From NCBI GenBank assembly GCA_951804985.1, contig OX638132.1, forward strand, positions 17,713,529 through 17,777,528: a stretch of DNA of 64,000 nucleotides. The letters are read 5' to 3'. This document shows, piece after piece, positions 22,574 through 34,641 of the stretch. Below the pieces are notes generated by a model, which was given only the letters and a program-made list of their open reading frames with translations, searched no databases and was not told where the DNA came from. How positions within the stretch are numbered: the stretch's first letter is position 1; each line of letters opens with the position of its first letter. Both the position numbers and the translations under genes were made by a program. Source of the DNA: Dryomyza anilis. Taxonomy: Eukaryota; Arthropoda; Insecta; Diptera; Dryomyzidae.

Positions 22574-23149
22574 TAGATACGTACTATTTCATGAATGAAT
22601 GAGGAATGGCCACATAATTTTAATAATAATTCTTTTTTTCAAAATATGAGTATTTGTAGAGAATAATGGGTCCACCTTAAGAACAACAATTTATAATTTA
22701 AATTTATTGTGTACTCCCAATGCATTTTTCCATCAAAGTAAAATACTGACCACTGGTTAATGTCAATTTTCATTAAACATGTGCCAAAATATACCTAAAC
22801 GTGTTATATCAATGTTGTCATTTACCAAAATTCGGAATACCAAAAAAAAAAGGTGAATAAAACCTTTTTACCTTACACTGCGTCTTCAATAGCCATGTCG
22901 ACAAAAACACTATAGTCCAATTATGTCACAACATTTTATTGAAAAACTTATGTTTTGCACTCGCGTCACGCTGTGGCACCGATATTTACACTGCGAATTC
23001 ATATTCAATTCGATATTCAAATTGAAAAAATTGATAAAATGAAAATTTGTAAGTAATTGCTTTGTTTTGATTTTTTTTCGAATCATCAAAGTCATGGCAG
23101 ACCTTATGTGTACATTTCAGTCATACCATAATATTTGGCAAGACATGTA

Positions 23150-23453
23150 AAGGGTTTTTTAAACAGGGATGCTACAAAAGTAGAGCGACAGGGACAGAAA
23201 ACGACACCATATTTGCCATTTCATGATGGAAAGATATACGAATTCGAATTTCGGTAGTAAATTTTAATAATTTCTACTCGTTGTTGGCTCGTATATCTTT
23301 TCATCATGAAATGGCAAACCTTACTAAAGAGAAATGTTAAAAGAACGGCAAGAAATACGGCGTTGTTTGCTATCCCTGTCGCTCTACTTTTGTAGCGTTC
23401 CTGTTGAATAACCCTTGAAAAAACTTTTATAGCGCTCTTATTGAAAAACCCTT
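23150..23453. mobile_element. Family Y foldback MITE, copy 6
   Basis: TA at 23148-23149 and 23454-23455. Left end AAGGGTTTTTTAAACAGGGA. About 35 bases of the left arm are missing between CACCATATTTG and CCATTTCATGATGG. The right arm and outer module are complete. Confidence 0.85.
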
Positions 23454-23734
23454 TAGTATCTCCACAATACATTTTGATGGTACAACATAAACATTTCCAT
23501 AAAATATGGCAAGTGGTGACGCAGTGTTAGCATCGTAAGTAGTACAATTGAAATTTTTTTGAGACAGGCAAAACTTGGTAACTACATTTTTCTTCAAATA
23601 ATTTATGTAATAGATAATTTCGAAATTTGGACACACTATTATTATTATTGTCAGCTTATTTAACAGATACTTAACGAACAAAATCAATAAAGACTACTAG
23701 ACTTTAAGATGTTATTTGTACCTCTTGTGAAATT

Positions 23735-23862
23735 GCGTCAATAACGAAGAATAGCAAATGTTTTCATTGAATGAGTAAATTTCATTGCTGGATTGATTAA
23801 TGAATTTAATTAATATCGGTTGCTATATTTACGTCGATTATTTTTTTCTGTGTACGACCTTT
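23735..23862. mobile_element. Family E fragment, copy 1
   Basis: ATAACGAAGAATAGCAAATG, TTTTCATTGAATGAGTAAAT, TTAATATCGGTTGCTATATT and TACGTCGATTATTTTTTTCT match 30060-30175 directly and 52905-52965 in reverse. Non-coding. Confidence 0.7.
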
Positions 23863-23985
23863 TGCCTGTAAGTTATCCATATAGTTATATAAAAAAAACG
23901 ATTTGATAAAGATATATAAAATAGAGCTTCTGAGAATCGCAAAAAATCACTTTAAAGCGCTGTTTTTATATTGCACACCACTGTA

Positions 23986-24721
23986 TCAGCCAAATTATTG
24001 AAAAAGGCATGTTAACAACTGGTGGGTGATAATTTATACAAAAACATGTAATAAAAAATAAACAAAATGTACAACATACAATAAATAACATTTAAAATCG
24101 TGTAATGGTGAAGTATCATCATCATCACTTGACGAAGAAAATTGCTGTGTATTATAATAACACGATCAGTGTTCGCGCTCAAGTGAGCATTTAACAATCA
24201 CAAAGCCAGCAATAACAATGACTACGGTAATGGCAACAGCAACAGTATAAACAACAGCAACTACAACTACAGTGGCAACAACAGCAACAGCAGCAACAAC
24301 AAGAAAAGCATCAACATTAATATGCAATTGCAGCTACAATGCGAAAAAGAGTCATTCGTTTGTTGCCCATCATCATTGAGCTCATGTTCGTGCTCAACGA
24401 CCAGTCGGTCTGCTTTACCCTTACACCAGTCATCGTCACCGTTACAGTCACCGTCACAGCGCTTATCATCAGCAACATACTCATTATCAACATAACCATT
24501 TTAAGGTTTGAATGTTTGGGTATATGTGTTTGTGTTCCATAATAACGTTGATGCAAAAGAAATGAAAATTTCGAATTCAGTTATGATTACAATGGTTGCA
24601 ACCGCAACACTTCACCCAGTGCTAAATGATGTAGCGACGGGCCAGCGATTTGAGTGTGGACTCATAAACATATAGTCTACACTTAACTGTTGCGGATCGA
24701 CCCAGCAGGAACAATTTTTTT
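23986..24721. other. Non-coding, with opa-like CAA/CAG tract
   Basis: 24200-24310 is a mixed CAACAG(C)/CAACTA trinucleotide tract. Overlapping frames at 24317-24556 (-) and 24339-24542 (+) look less random than most (the + frame begins MRKRVIRLLPIIIELMFVLN), but I recognise neither and their compositions mirror each other, as expected from one biased sequence. Confidence 0.4.
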
Positions 24722-25700
24722 GATGATTATGATGTATATGATGTATATGATTTATATGAGTTGTATGATGTATGTGATGATTATGATGTTATGATGTATA
24801 TGATGTATATGATGTATATGATGATTATGATGTTATGATGTATATGATGTATATGATGTATATGATGTATATGATGTATATGATGTATATGATGTATATG
24901 ATGTATATGATGTATATGATGTATATGATGTATATGATGTATATGATGTATATGATGTATATGATGTATATGATGTATATGATGTATATGATGTATATGA
25001 TGTATATGATGTATATGATGTATATGATGTATATGATGTATATGATGTATATGATGTATATGATGTATATGATGTATATGATGTATATGATGTATATGAT
25101 GTATATGATGTATATGATGTATATGATGTATATGATGTATATGATGTATATGATGTATATGATGTATATGATGTATATGATGTATATGATGTATATGATG
25201 TATATGATGTATATGATGTATATGATGTATATGATGTATATGATGTTTATGATGTATATGATGTATATGATGTATATGATGTATATGATGTATATGATGT
25301 ATATGATGTTTATGATGTATATGATGTATATGATGTATATGATGTATATGATGTATATGATGTATATGATGTATATGATGTATATGATGTATATGATGTA
25401 TATGATGTATATGATGTGTATAATGTATATGATGTATATGATGTATATGATGTATATGATGTATATGATGTATATGATGTATATGATGTATATGATGTAT
25501 ATGATGTATATGATGTATATGATATATATGATGTATATGATGTATATGATGTATATGATGTATATTATGTATATGATGTATATGATGTATATGATGTATG
25601 TGATGTATATGATGTATATGATGTATATGATGTATATGATGTATATGATGTATATGATGTTTATGATGTATATGATGTTTATGATGTATAAGAGTTATAT
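24722..25700. repeat. 9-bp satellite (ATGATGTAT)n, ~100 units
   Basis: A nearly pure 9-base unit runs for ~860 bases from 24835, with a less regular lead-in from 24722. Scattered variants include TTT for TAT and single ATA, GTG and TGC changes. As 9 is divisible by 3 and the unit has no stop in several frames, long artefactual frames appear on both strands (MMY, VYD, HHI repeats). No protein should be called. Confidence 0.95.
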
Positions 25701-25702
25701 GA

Positions 25703-26246
25703 TAAATTCTGAAAAAATTGTATATTTTGGTTGATTTAGTACAAATCTTCATGCCAAATTTCAAGATGGTATTTTGATTACATCATATTTTAAAAAATAA
25801 TTTTCTAAATTTTTATTTATTTTTTGCATTGAAAAAAAAAATATTTTTTTCGACAGTAAAAGTTGCAACAATTTCTGAATGTGTTTCTAAATCTGATTTC
25901 TAAAATGGTGCCAGTTTTATCATATTGACTCTAGTTTTTGAGATATTGATTTTGGGGTATATTTTTTACATTTTGGTATATGGTATATATCACAAAAACT
26001 AGGGACAGTTTGATGAAACTGACGCCATTTTCAGTTAGAGTTACATTTACATTAGAGTTACAAATACATTAAAAAATTATAGCAAATTTTACTTTTGAAA
26101 AAATATTTTAGTTTTCAATAAAAAAAATTTGTTAAAATTTAGAAAATTAATTTTTAAAATATGATACTATCAGAATACCATCTTGAATTTTGGCATGAAC
26201 ATTTATATTAAATCAACGAAATTACACGATTTTTTTCAGAATTTTT
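25703..26246. repeat. ~540-bp foldback palindrome
   Basis: AAATTCTGAAAAAATTGTAT at 25704 mirrors the right edge TTTTTTCAGAATTTTT. CATGCCAAATTTCAAGATGG mirrors CCATCTTGAATTTTGGCATG, and AAAATGGTGCCAGTTTTATC mirrors GATGAAACTGACGCCATTTT. The arms span almost the whole length with a short centre near 25960. The left edge starts immediately after the 9-bp satellite. No ORF; mover type unknown. Confidence 0.85.
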
Positions 26247-28222
26247 AAGGACATCAATTTTGAAATGCAAGGATAATGACCACGGGCCACATTATAATTT
26301 ACAACTTTACAACCATACAAAAGTGATTTTTGGCTATTTTTTTGTAACTTTGAAGCACTGTATCTCTGGAAGTAGAGTTCGAAAAAAATAAAAAAAACGA
26401 TGTATATCTAAATAAGTTTTATCAGCTGCCCAAATTTCATTGAAATCGAAGAAGGTGAGTTCCAACCGCTGGTCGATTTGGTGTGGAGTGGCCCGTACAT
26501 AAGAAATATGTTGCAATATTTCCCACAGGCAATACTTCAAATAGTCCTAGAGAACAATTGCTACCGCCACGGTTGGTTATGCTTCAACACTTTGTGGTCA
26601 TAATCACTTGAGCCCATCGCGTCGCCCCATCGTGATAATTTACAACGCCATTATGAAACCGAGGCTGCCGTTGTTACTATTATGATTATTGTTGCCGCTG
26701 CTTTTGTTACAGTTGTGGTAGTTGTGGCTGTTGCTGCCGTCGCTTGTCGTCGCTGTAGTGCAACCCGGCCGGCCATTCATGCAGAAAATTATACACATAA
26801 AACGCGTGATTATCCTGTCGAGAGACCTTTTATTATTATTATGCTCGAGTACTTCTTCTAGCCTGCTTCTACTTGGCTTCTACGTGCACCTGTAAGTGTC
26901 CGGCATGTGTTTAGCAACAAATGCTTTATTTCTGTGAAATGATGTAAATGAAAGTGCAAAAAAATACAAAAAACTTCAACGTAAGAAAAGCGGAATTGCT
27001 GAAAAAGGTGAGGCAGCTGCTGGTGCTGTTGCAACGGCGGCTCGTACATCCGGCCCGCACTCAGTTAACTCATTTGCTGTTTTGCTGCTAGTGCTGGTGC
27101 AAATGCTGCTAGCAACAACAACTTTATGACGTCGAAAAAAAACTACCAACTATGACCCACATAGTTGGAAGTTTTCTTTTTATTTTTTAATATTTAGAGA
27201 TTTTTAGTTGAAGCGAATATTTTGTTGGCCTGAATTTTAGCTTTAGACAACATTGCTATCTACAGCAGTAGCAGCATCGTATGCAGCAGCAACGTTATGA
27301 TGCTCATCATCACTACTGGCAGCAACAGTGTCTTTTACAATTTAGATTCATTCATAGAGGTCTTGCTTTCTTGGTATAAAATGTATATATCTCAGTCAGA
27401 CATATTCGATGTCACTCTTTCGTGCATTCAAATGTTGTTGCAAATGATGTTGTTGTGCAGATAATGTAACTGCTGCTGCTGCGTCAAGTAGTAATCAAAA
27501 ACATTTAATGTTGCCTGCACTCAGTTGCTGTTGTATATTGCAGCCGCACTTGAGCAATTGTTACGCAAATTGTTATAACCGCTGCAGTTGCTACGAATGC
27601 TGCTGGTGTTGCTATTGCTCCTGCCTCTGTTGTTGCCGTGGTTAAATATATTAATGTGTTGGCAGACACCTCAAAGCACCATCTACATATAGATGTGTCT
27701 GTGTGCACATGAATTATTAAACTATTGTTGGGTTGCAAATGCATGTGAAATGAAATGTAATGAAATGGTTTTTAATGTGCTGCCTGACGCTGCTTAAGCC
27801 GTCTCTGCTGCTGTTGATGTTAAAGTTGCCGCCAGCATTGTTGTCGGTCTTTGGGGTTAAGCATGTGCTCGGTTCTACTTAAAAGTTGAAGCGCACTTTT
27901 GTTGCTGCTTATTCTACTTGTGCTTCCCTTATTCTTCTTCACCCTTTTCATTGCGAGATTCTTCTTCTTCTTTAGTTTCTTCTTTTTTTAAAAGCTTCTT
28001 ATAATCTCTTCAAAGCTGTTTCGGATAATTGCACCATTAATAGTGTAACACGAGGTCTTCATATTTTGAAGTTTTTCAAACAAAAAAAAAAAAAAAATCC
28101 AATTTTTCAAAAAAAATGTTGTGTTATAATTGTACCATATCATTTTTGTCGACATAAACATAAAATGTGTCTGTCATAAACATGAACATAAAATATGGCT
28201 AGTGGACACGCAGTATAACATT
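26247..28222. other. Moderately GC-rich unique sequence with trinucleotide tracts
   Basis: GCTGCTG/TTGTTGC tracts occur at 26680-26750, 27000-27120, 27245-27330 and 27425-27640, the CAX (opa-like) style common near insect developmental genes. 26560-26830 contains CCCATCGCGTCGCCCCATCG and AACCCGGCCGGCCATTCATG. Minus frames at 26858, 27505 and others are repeat-driven. This is the best candidate in the window for retained host (intronic or regulatory) DNA, but no exon or splice pattern can be shown. Confidence 0.4.
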
Positions 28223-28338
28223 TAGCTCGGTATAGAAAAATGTTTCTATGAAAAGATGTTGTTAGCCCCAGTCCAGGCTTTAACCGAGGACCTTTCGGCT
28301 CGTAGTCCAACGCACTAACCACTGAGCTACCGCGGCTA
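28223..28338 (-). mobile_element. tRNA-derived SINE, copy 2 (3'-truncated head)
   Basis: On the minus strand it begins TAGCCGCGGTAGCTCAGTGG, keeps the A box, has TTAAAGCCTGG at the B-box position (GGTTAAAGCC), and stops matching after TTTTCTATACCGAGCTA. The body and tail are absent. It is more diverged than copies 1 and 3. Confidence 0.85.
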
Positions 28339-28359
28339 CAATCGTATTACCGATACGAA

Positions 28360-28690
28360 TACGTTTTCTCAACAAACATCAAAAGACACGTATGCAGATA
28401 ATGGCGGTCACCGAGTGTAAACTTCGTATACAAGAAGAATATTGCAAGAATACTTTTATTTACATCTAATTTCATTTTTTAGTTTCTTTTCAAACATAAG
28501 TATGTTTAAAAGGACCAATACATACTTCAAACGACGTCAAAAGAGACGTAGATAGAAAGTTCTGCAAAAGGAGTGCCAACTTTGTATACAAGAAGAATGT
28601 TGGAAGAATGGAAGAAGAATTTATTAAAATCCAATTGCTTTTTTGTTTCTTTTTAAACATCAATATGTTCAAACGATGGCAAAAGACAAT
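28360..28690. repeat. Two-unit tandem duplication (~158 bp)
   Basis: AACTTCGTATACAAGAAGAA at ~28421 and AACTTTGTATACAAGAAGAA at ~28579 open two diverged units that both continue through TTTGTTTCTTTT/TTAGTTTCTTTT, AAACAT, TATGTT and GTCAAAAGA/GGCAAAAGA. Non-coding. Confidence 0.65.
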
Positions 28691-29039
28691 CGAATTAACA
28701 CGAGCGTTCGTTATAATTAAATTTGAATAGCATGTTTGTTTTGCAACAAAGTTATAACCAAGTAAACTACCAAGAAATAGTATAGAAATAGTATATTCAA
28801 ATGCAATTAAAATTTTATGTTTGTATTGTAACATATTTATGATAAGTTTGACAGATTCTGCTGGGGAATATATAAAATGTTTACACATGGAAATATGTTA
28901 TTACCATCTGAACAATAATTTAATTACACTTCATTCGTTATACAAGTATGGTATTATTTTATAATTACATTCAAACATATTCAAACAAATCTTTTCTATC
29001 CGTTTGGATGCTAAGCTACCTTCAAATTGTGATATTAGG
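28691..29039. other. AT-rich non-coding stretch
   Basis: No feature supported. Confidence 0.5.
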
Positions 29040-29070
29040 GTAAAATGGGAAACGTAATTTAAACAATGTT

Positions 29071-29207
29071 TATACCCTACTCCTATGAGGTACAGGGTAT
29101 ATTAACTTTGTGCATATATTGTAACGCCCCTTAGGGGGCGTGTCCGGTATGGAAAAGTATATATATTCTTGATCAGCATCATTATCCGAGTCCGTTTAGC
29201 TATGTCC

Positions 29208-29250
<43 letters not shown>

Positions 29251-29251
29251 A

Positions 29252-29291
<40 letters not shown>

Positions 29292-29916
29292 GCCTGTCTT
29301 GCTGTCTTGCTGTCCGTATACGAGAAAACTTGAGAAATACTTGTCAGAATTCGATGAAATTTTGTCAGAATATATTTTAGCCAAAAGTTGGAACTGAGTT
29401 TGAAAATGAGCCAAAGCGGTCAACGGCCACGCCCACCTGACATACAAGTCATTTTTATATAACTCTTTAGGAACTAATAATTCGAAAAGTATTCAAGATA
29501 TAGTTAAAAAATTTAAAACGTATTGTTGTAATTCATACAAAAATATGTGGTCCAAAATGGGCGTGGTCCGCCCACATTTTTTCATTATTTCCCGGGTATT
29601 CACTGTGGAAATTTGAACCGTAAATTATTAAAATTAAATCTATGAAATATTAGCCTTACAAAATTTTATATATAGGCGTGGTCCGCCCAATTACATTTTT
29701 TAATTCTTTTTATTAGTTTTTTATACTTTTATATAAATTTTTTAAATTATGGGTATATAAGACGTAAATTTCTGATATGTCAAAATTTTAAAATTAAGGT
29801 ATACAATTAAATATCCCACATTAATATCCCCACCAAAGGTGTAGGGTATTCCATAGTCGGGCCCGACCGACTATAACAATCCATTCCATGTGACCTAACT
29901 TTCCCAACTCGTTTTT
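29071..29916 (+). mobile_element. (GTCY)n element, variant A, copy 3
   Basis: Runs from ACCCTACTCCTATGAGGTAC, via GCATATATTGTAACGCCCCT and TATATATTCTTGATCAGCAT, a (GTCT)n tract (~29206-29310), and ATAGTCGGGCCCGACCGACT to TTCCCAACTCGTTTTT. Both boundaries are fixed by comparison with the empty family H copy at 56.1 kb, which supports real mobility of this element class. Confidence 0.9.
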
Positions 29917-30030
29917 TGTTATTTAAGTAAAAATATTGTGTTATATGAATTATTTAATTGATTTCGCCAAGAAAAAATTCAATTCATAATTTCGTGACCA
30001 CAAACCAATGAAAAGCAACATTTTGAGGTA

Positions 30031-30178
30031 CAAATATTCATATTAGCAAACGGAATTGCTAATTTAACGAATAATATCAAATGTTTTCATTAAATTAGTG
30101 AATTTTATTTCTGGACTGATTAATGAAAGCAATTAATATTGGTTGCTATATTTACGTCGATTATTTTTTTCTGTGTTC
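30031..30178. mobile_element. Family E element, copy 2
   Basis: GAGGTACAAATATTCATATT, GCAAACGGAATTGC, ATCAAATGTTTTCATTAAAT, GCTATATTTACGTCGATTAT and TTTTTTCTGTGTTCACC fill a gap in family H between CAACATTTT and TGAGATATG. The boundary is inferred from the empty copy at 56.2 kb. Confidence 0.75.
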
Positions 30179-30350
30179 ACCTGAGATATGATCGGAATTG
30201 CAGAAGAGAGCCGAGAAGGGAATCTTAAACAAGAGCAACAAGAATACTATATCGTTAAATATTCTTAAACTTCATAAAAAGAAGAAGAAGAATTTTATAC
30301 AGTTTCCAACCATAAAAGCCAAAAAAATTAAATTTCAACAATTCAGTACA

Positions 30351-30767
30351 ATGCAATATCTTGTTTGCCGGGCTTCATTCGCTGCAAACTCGCATCGTGT
30401 GCTTAGGCAATGGCGATTGTTAATGCAATTAATTCAATAGTCATTTAAAAAAATTATTTAATTGTACTTAAATCTAACATTTCAATTTTTCTGTTAAATT
30501 ATTAATTAAAATGATTAAATATTTAATCAATACTATTAATTCCATAGTCGTTCCAGCAAATATTTTAATTGTATTGATGCATCAGCACATTTTTGTTTAT
30601 TTTCTGTTCATTTATTAATTAATATGATTAAATATTTAATCAATTTAATTAAAGATAGTATCGGCGATGAATCAATTAAAAATTAATTGTGTTGATCAAT
30701 TTTTTTGCTATATTTACACATATATTTTTTCTGTGTACAAAGGTTATGACAAACTAGTAAAAGAATC
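30351..30767. other. AT-rich, ATTAATTAA-rich non-coding sequence
   Basis: TTAATTAAAATGATTAAATATTTAATCAAT-type words occur twice (~30503 and ~30617), suggesting a diverged tandem pair. No gene. Confidence 0.4.
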
Positions 30768-30850
30768 GTCCTTTTGGCATGACCAAATTTTCAATTTTTC
30801 GAATTCGTCCTTTTGGTTGTGCCTTTTTAGTGTGCCGTCCATCTCTAGTT
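30768..30850 (-). mobile_element. FB1 fragment
   Basis: CGTCCTTTTGGCATGACCAA, ATTTTTCGAATTCGTCC and TTTTGGTTGTG match the sub-terminal part of FB1; the palindromic core is missing. Confidence 0.65.
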
Positions 30851-33479
30851 GAAACTAACCTGTGCTTGCACATGTAGTTTCTCCTTCCTGATGCCTCGTC
30901 TATGCGCAGTAGTTACATTTTGTGTTGATTTTTATAAAATATAAAGTAGAAATTCAACATTTTCCAAGAATAACAATATAACTAACTGCCAGACGCATTT
31001 TCTATGGCCAGAGCAATAATAATATTTAGCCAGCTTTGTAGAGCTCAACAGTTTTCTATGAATTATGGCAGACTAAATCTGAGAAGCTTCAGATGAAGCT
31101 GAAAGTGCCTATAAAAAGAAACAATCAATTTATATAAATTGTTTTTCTGAAATAATAGAAAATTTAATAACATTTCCAATAACAAATTTCAATAGAATTG
31201 TTTTTTTGTAGACGTATAATAATAGTGTATTTCTTATGTGCATAGTTTATAAAAATATTTTTAAGTTTTAATTAGAATTTTAAAGAAACCATAAGAAAAA
31301 TACGTTTGTTAAGTTCTTTAATTTTCTTTTTCTAAAAATTGGCTGAATTTCGATTGGACACAAAAAGACCAAAACACAAATAATGTATAGAATGTTCAAA
31401 TGAAAGAAAACGCAGACTGTTACGTTACATTCATACGCATATTATATGTCTCTGAAAACACATTAAATATAATACTTTTAGTATTTATCTATGTAGTATC
31501 AATTTCAACATATATAACTTTTGTTATATGTCTAGTTGTTTAGGAGTTATTTCAGAATGGACTGTTACGTTACATTAATTGGCAGTAGATTTTAAGTTAC
31601 ATTACATTTTTGAAAAATTCTTCTATTCTATTGAACTATTTTCAACATGGAATTCATAATTTCTAAGCTTAGAATGAAAGTGGTAAATTAAATTTTATTT
31701 ATGCTGAAAATACATCGATTCGTCGTACTCTCAGGAAATAGAAATAAATCTTAAACAATTAATTAAATTGTAATAAATTAAGTGTGCATATTTTAGTGTA
31801 TATATTAAGCACTGTAACTCGATAATTTGTACAATTTTAAATTACCAATGTTAGTTTCATTGTTTGTATTGGTTATGTTAGTTACGTAAATTGTAGACTT
31901 CCAATTTAAATCTAGTTTATATAATACAAAAAGCATTCACACTGAGTCCGTCTGTCTTGTAATTGCATGTTTGTCAGAAAATGTACTTTAATTAGTATTG
32001 CATTCGCATTGCAGTGTGGCCAGTTTTTGCTTTTTATTAAAAACACAAATCCAGTGAGAACACCAAAATAATATCTACCAACAAAAAAGCATTACTAATT
32101 GTGTGATCATTATTGTATTTCATTTTTAAATTGTAATAATAAACCTTCTACTTACACGTCTTATTAGGTATATTTTAATTTACTAAAAATGTGTAATAAA
32201 TTTAGACATCTATTTGCAATACTCAGAAAGGTGCGAAGTCGTTATGAAAAACCATATATATTCTTGATAAGCGTCCATTACAGACTAGTATGGATTGGTA
32301 GATCGATTAATCAAACTCAGAACCTAGATTACTTGTGTACCTACGACGCACGGTGAACAAAATGATGAAATTTGTGAACAAAACAATAATTTTTTTATTT
32401 AAACTTCAAAGTTTAAGAGATATGAGCCTTCAAAGATAGGAAAAAATTACATTCCATACATAAATGTATGAAAATACATATTGGAACATAACTAAAATAT
32501 CCTTTCAAATCCTTAAAATTGTATTTAGTCTTTTAGAAAATACACCATCATCTGAAGAAAAAGTAGCTTTCGGTTTGCTCCGGTTTACAAGAAAAAATAC
32601 TACCATTTTCGTTAGAAATTTATTAATATTATTTTAAGTATCATAACTCAATACACATGAATTATACAAAGTATATATTCACACAAAATTATATCAATAG
32701 TGTGTAAAAAATATCAGAAACACCAAAATTCCATTGATTCATGCACATTTTATAAGATTTCACGTCAAAACTTTCAATTTGAATAATATTCTGTCAAGTT
32801 AATAATTTTTTATCATTTAAACCTAGAGATATCCTTCATTCGGACTAACTTTTTTATAATCACAATCAATGTGTTAAAAAATAAATCATACTGATATCGG
32901 CTCCAGATTTTGAAAAATCATTTGTCAAAAATTTCAAAAAATTCTTGAAATTTAAATATTTCTACAATATTTTTTGTGAATCAATAGAAGACATTTTGTA
33001 ACGCAACGCTAAAAAATTATCCAAAAAAATACCATTGATAGATTAAAATATCTTAAAAATATATCGAAATATTAGCACTAATGCATTTACTATAATTAGT
33101 CTTCACAATTGACAGTTTTTGTAAATGAAGTTTTAATTTTTATTTAAATGAAATTTAAAACCCAAAAGGTTCTTGAAGTTTCCATAATTAATTCGATTTA
33201 TAATTTTTATCATATTAATATTATATACAAAAATTTTAATATACGAAAAATCAGATCTTGTATAATAAAATTTTTAAAATAAACCTGACAGCTGGCAACA
33301 TTTATATTTAACGACTAAGTGCACTACCAACTCTCTGCTTCTACATAAGTGTTGTTAAGTTTACGGGGAGCATAATAATAGTGTAGCCGTGCTGTACTGA
33401 AAAACCAATAACGCTTAAATGCAATCAGTAATAAAACGAAAATTTAGTAAATTTTGTTCGTTTAGAAAAACAACGTTTT
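30851..33479. other. AT-rich unique sequence, no gene
   Basis: The longest stretch without recognisable repeats in the window. Only short random frames are present. TTACGTTACATT words recur at 31419 and 31566, and a tyrosine-rich text is absent. Nothing functional can be supported. Confidence 0.5.
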
Positions 33480-33695
33480 TTGGGATTGGTTACTGCGCAG
33501 CTCAGTCTCCGGATTCCTCCAATTCTCGTTACTATTCTAGTTTGTATTAATGATCTTCTTCCATTGACCAAGACCCCGATCTATTCCTTTGCAGATAACA
33601 GTGACCATTGTCATTAATATTTGTTCAAAAAGTGCCCAAACTCTTTGGAAATTGAGATGATGCACAATGAAAGACATACTCAATACACAAAAAAA
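33480..33695 (+). pseudogene. Jockey-type LINE reverse transcriptase fragment
   Basis: In one + frame the text reads ILVCINDLLPLTKTPIYSFA followed by DNS. This fits the Jockey-superfamily RT stretch from after the PQGS motif through INDLL to the catalytic FADD motif, here changed to FADN, so the catalytic pair is broken. The upstream PQGSVLSP-equivalent is degenerate (AQLSLRIPPI). Frame is lost soon after. A short dead fragment; related pieces are at 35400, 50690 and 52170. Confidence 0.65.
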
Positions 33696-33706
33696 AGAAC
33701 AAAATT

Positions 33707-34128
33707 CACCAACAACCAGTATTCATCATATTGATGATTTCATTCATTGAACTAAAATCGTATTTTTTCAATGTTTTTCACTTTCAATTTTTTTTATCAA
33801 CATTAAATTTCAAACAAAAATTTGTCTCCATTTATTTATAATTCTTATAAGATTTATGAAATTTAAATTATTATGGTTTGATGAATAAAATTCATCAATA
33901 TGATGTACACTTATTCATTAATATGATGAAATGAAGTCTTCGCATAATTAGCAATTAAAAATTATAACTCGTATATGAATTATAAATACTTAAATGTGTA
34001 AATGGAGACAAATTTGTGTTTGAACTTTGATGTTAAAAAAAATATTGAAAATGAAAAACATTTAAAAAATGCGATTTTAATTCAATGAACGAATTCGTCA
34101 ATATGACGAATACAGTAGGTGGTGAAAT
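33707..34128. mobile_element. Family D foldback, copy 2
   Basis: The ~420-base palindrome has AGTATTCATCATATTGATGA on the left mirrored by CGTCAATATGACGAATACAG on the right, with inner arms CAAATTTGTCTCCATTTA, TTCAATGTTTTTCA and AACTAAAATCG also matched. The centre contains AAATTCATCAATATGATG. This copy shows best that D is a foldback element. Non-coding. Confidence 0.8.
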
Positions 34129-34641
34129 TTTTGTATGTAATGACTTTAAAACCATCCATAAAACAAATATAGTTGCTATAAATGCATGACCCAATGTACT
34201 TGATTATCTGACACATACAAATTTTTGTTAATAACTGGAATATACACTGTTCATAATATATATGAAAAAAATTCATTCTATTTATGAAATATTCTTCGTA
34301 TATACGAATCACACAATTTTAGTGAAATTGATATAATAAAACACGTTCATAATTGTTATAAATTGTGTTCATTAAGATATTCATTTTAACTAGCAGTGAT
34401 TATTTTCACCGCTCGTCGCGACGCTTCGTTAGCCTATGATGGCAGATACAGTTCATGGTTTTTTTTTCGTATGTCATTTGGTACTTATATAGCAAATCGC
34501 TTTCTTTGTTGTTTACAACTCTAAAGAAACGTGCGTAGCAATTACCTAACATGGATTAACTATAAACAGCAGAAATAGGCAGCAACTAAATAAAATAAAA
34601 AGTAATTAAAAAATAAATTAAAATACATAAATAAAATAAAA
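34129..34641. other. AT-rich sequence with D-like words
   Basis: 34250-34400 carries TTCATAATATATATGAA and TTCATTCTATTTATGAA words of the family D style. 34410-34440 has a short GC-richer piece (CACCGCTCGTCGCGACGCTT). No gene. Confidence 0.4.

Larger units (their letters stand above)
21148..23983. mobile_element. Tc1/mariner-like element shell with nested insertions
   Basis: TACAGTGGTGTGC at 21146 and its complement GCACACCACTGTA ending 23985 give inverted ends bounded by TA, as in Tc1/mariner elements. The inner text shares AGCGC and TTTTGCG. The 2.8 kb interior holds two family Y copies and a family E copy, and I can see no transposase frame or DD34E-type motif. It may be a decayed element inflated by insertions, or two unrelated ends. 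The 11-base exact match plus TA duplications favours one element. Confidence 0.6.
29040..30350. repeat. Family H repeat, copy 1, split by two insertions
   Basis: The pieces 29040-29070, 29917-30030 and 30178-30350 together align with an uninterrupted copy at 56095-56390: TGGGAAAC...CAATGTTTAT; GCCAAGAAAAAA; CCAATGAAAAGCAACATTT; AGATATGATCGGAATTGCAG against AGATATGAATTGCAGAG; and AGCCGAGAAGGGAA. The gaps are filled by a (GTCY)n element and a family E element, so the undisturbed copy serves as an empty site for both. Confidence 0.75.

Noticed and set aside
24317..24556. Overlapping sense/antisense frames of 67 and 79 codons
   Set aside because: Mirror-image composition on the two strands and adjacency to CAA/CAG repeats suggest chance.
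24781..25764. Open frames of ~300 codons on both strands (MMY and HHI repeats)
   Set aside because: They arise because the 9-bp satellite unit is a multiple of three and contains no stop in those frames. No initiation context or unique sequence.
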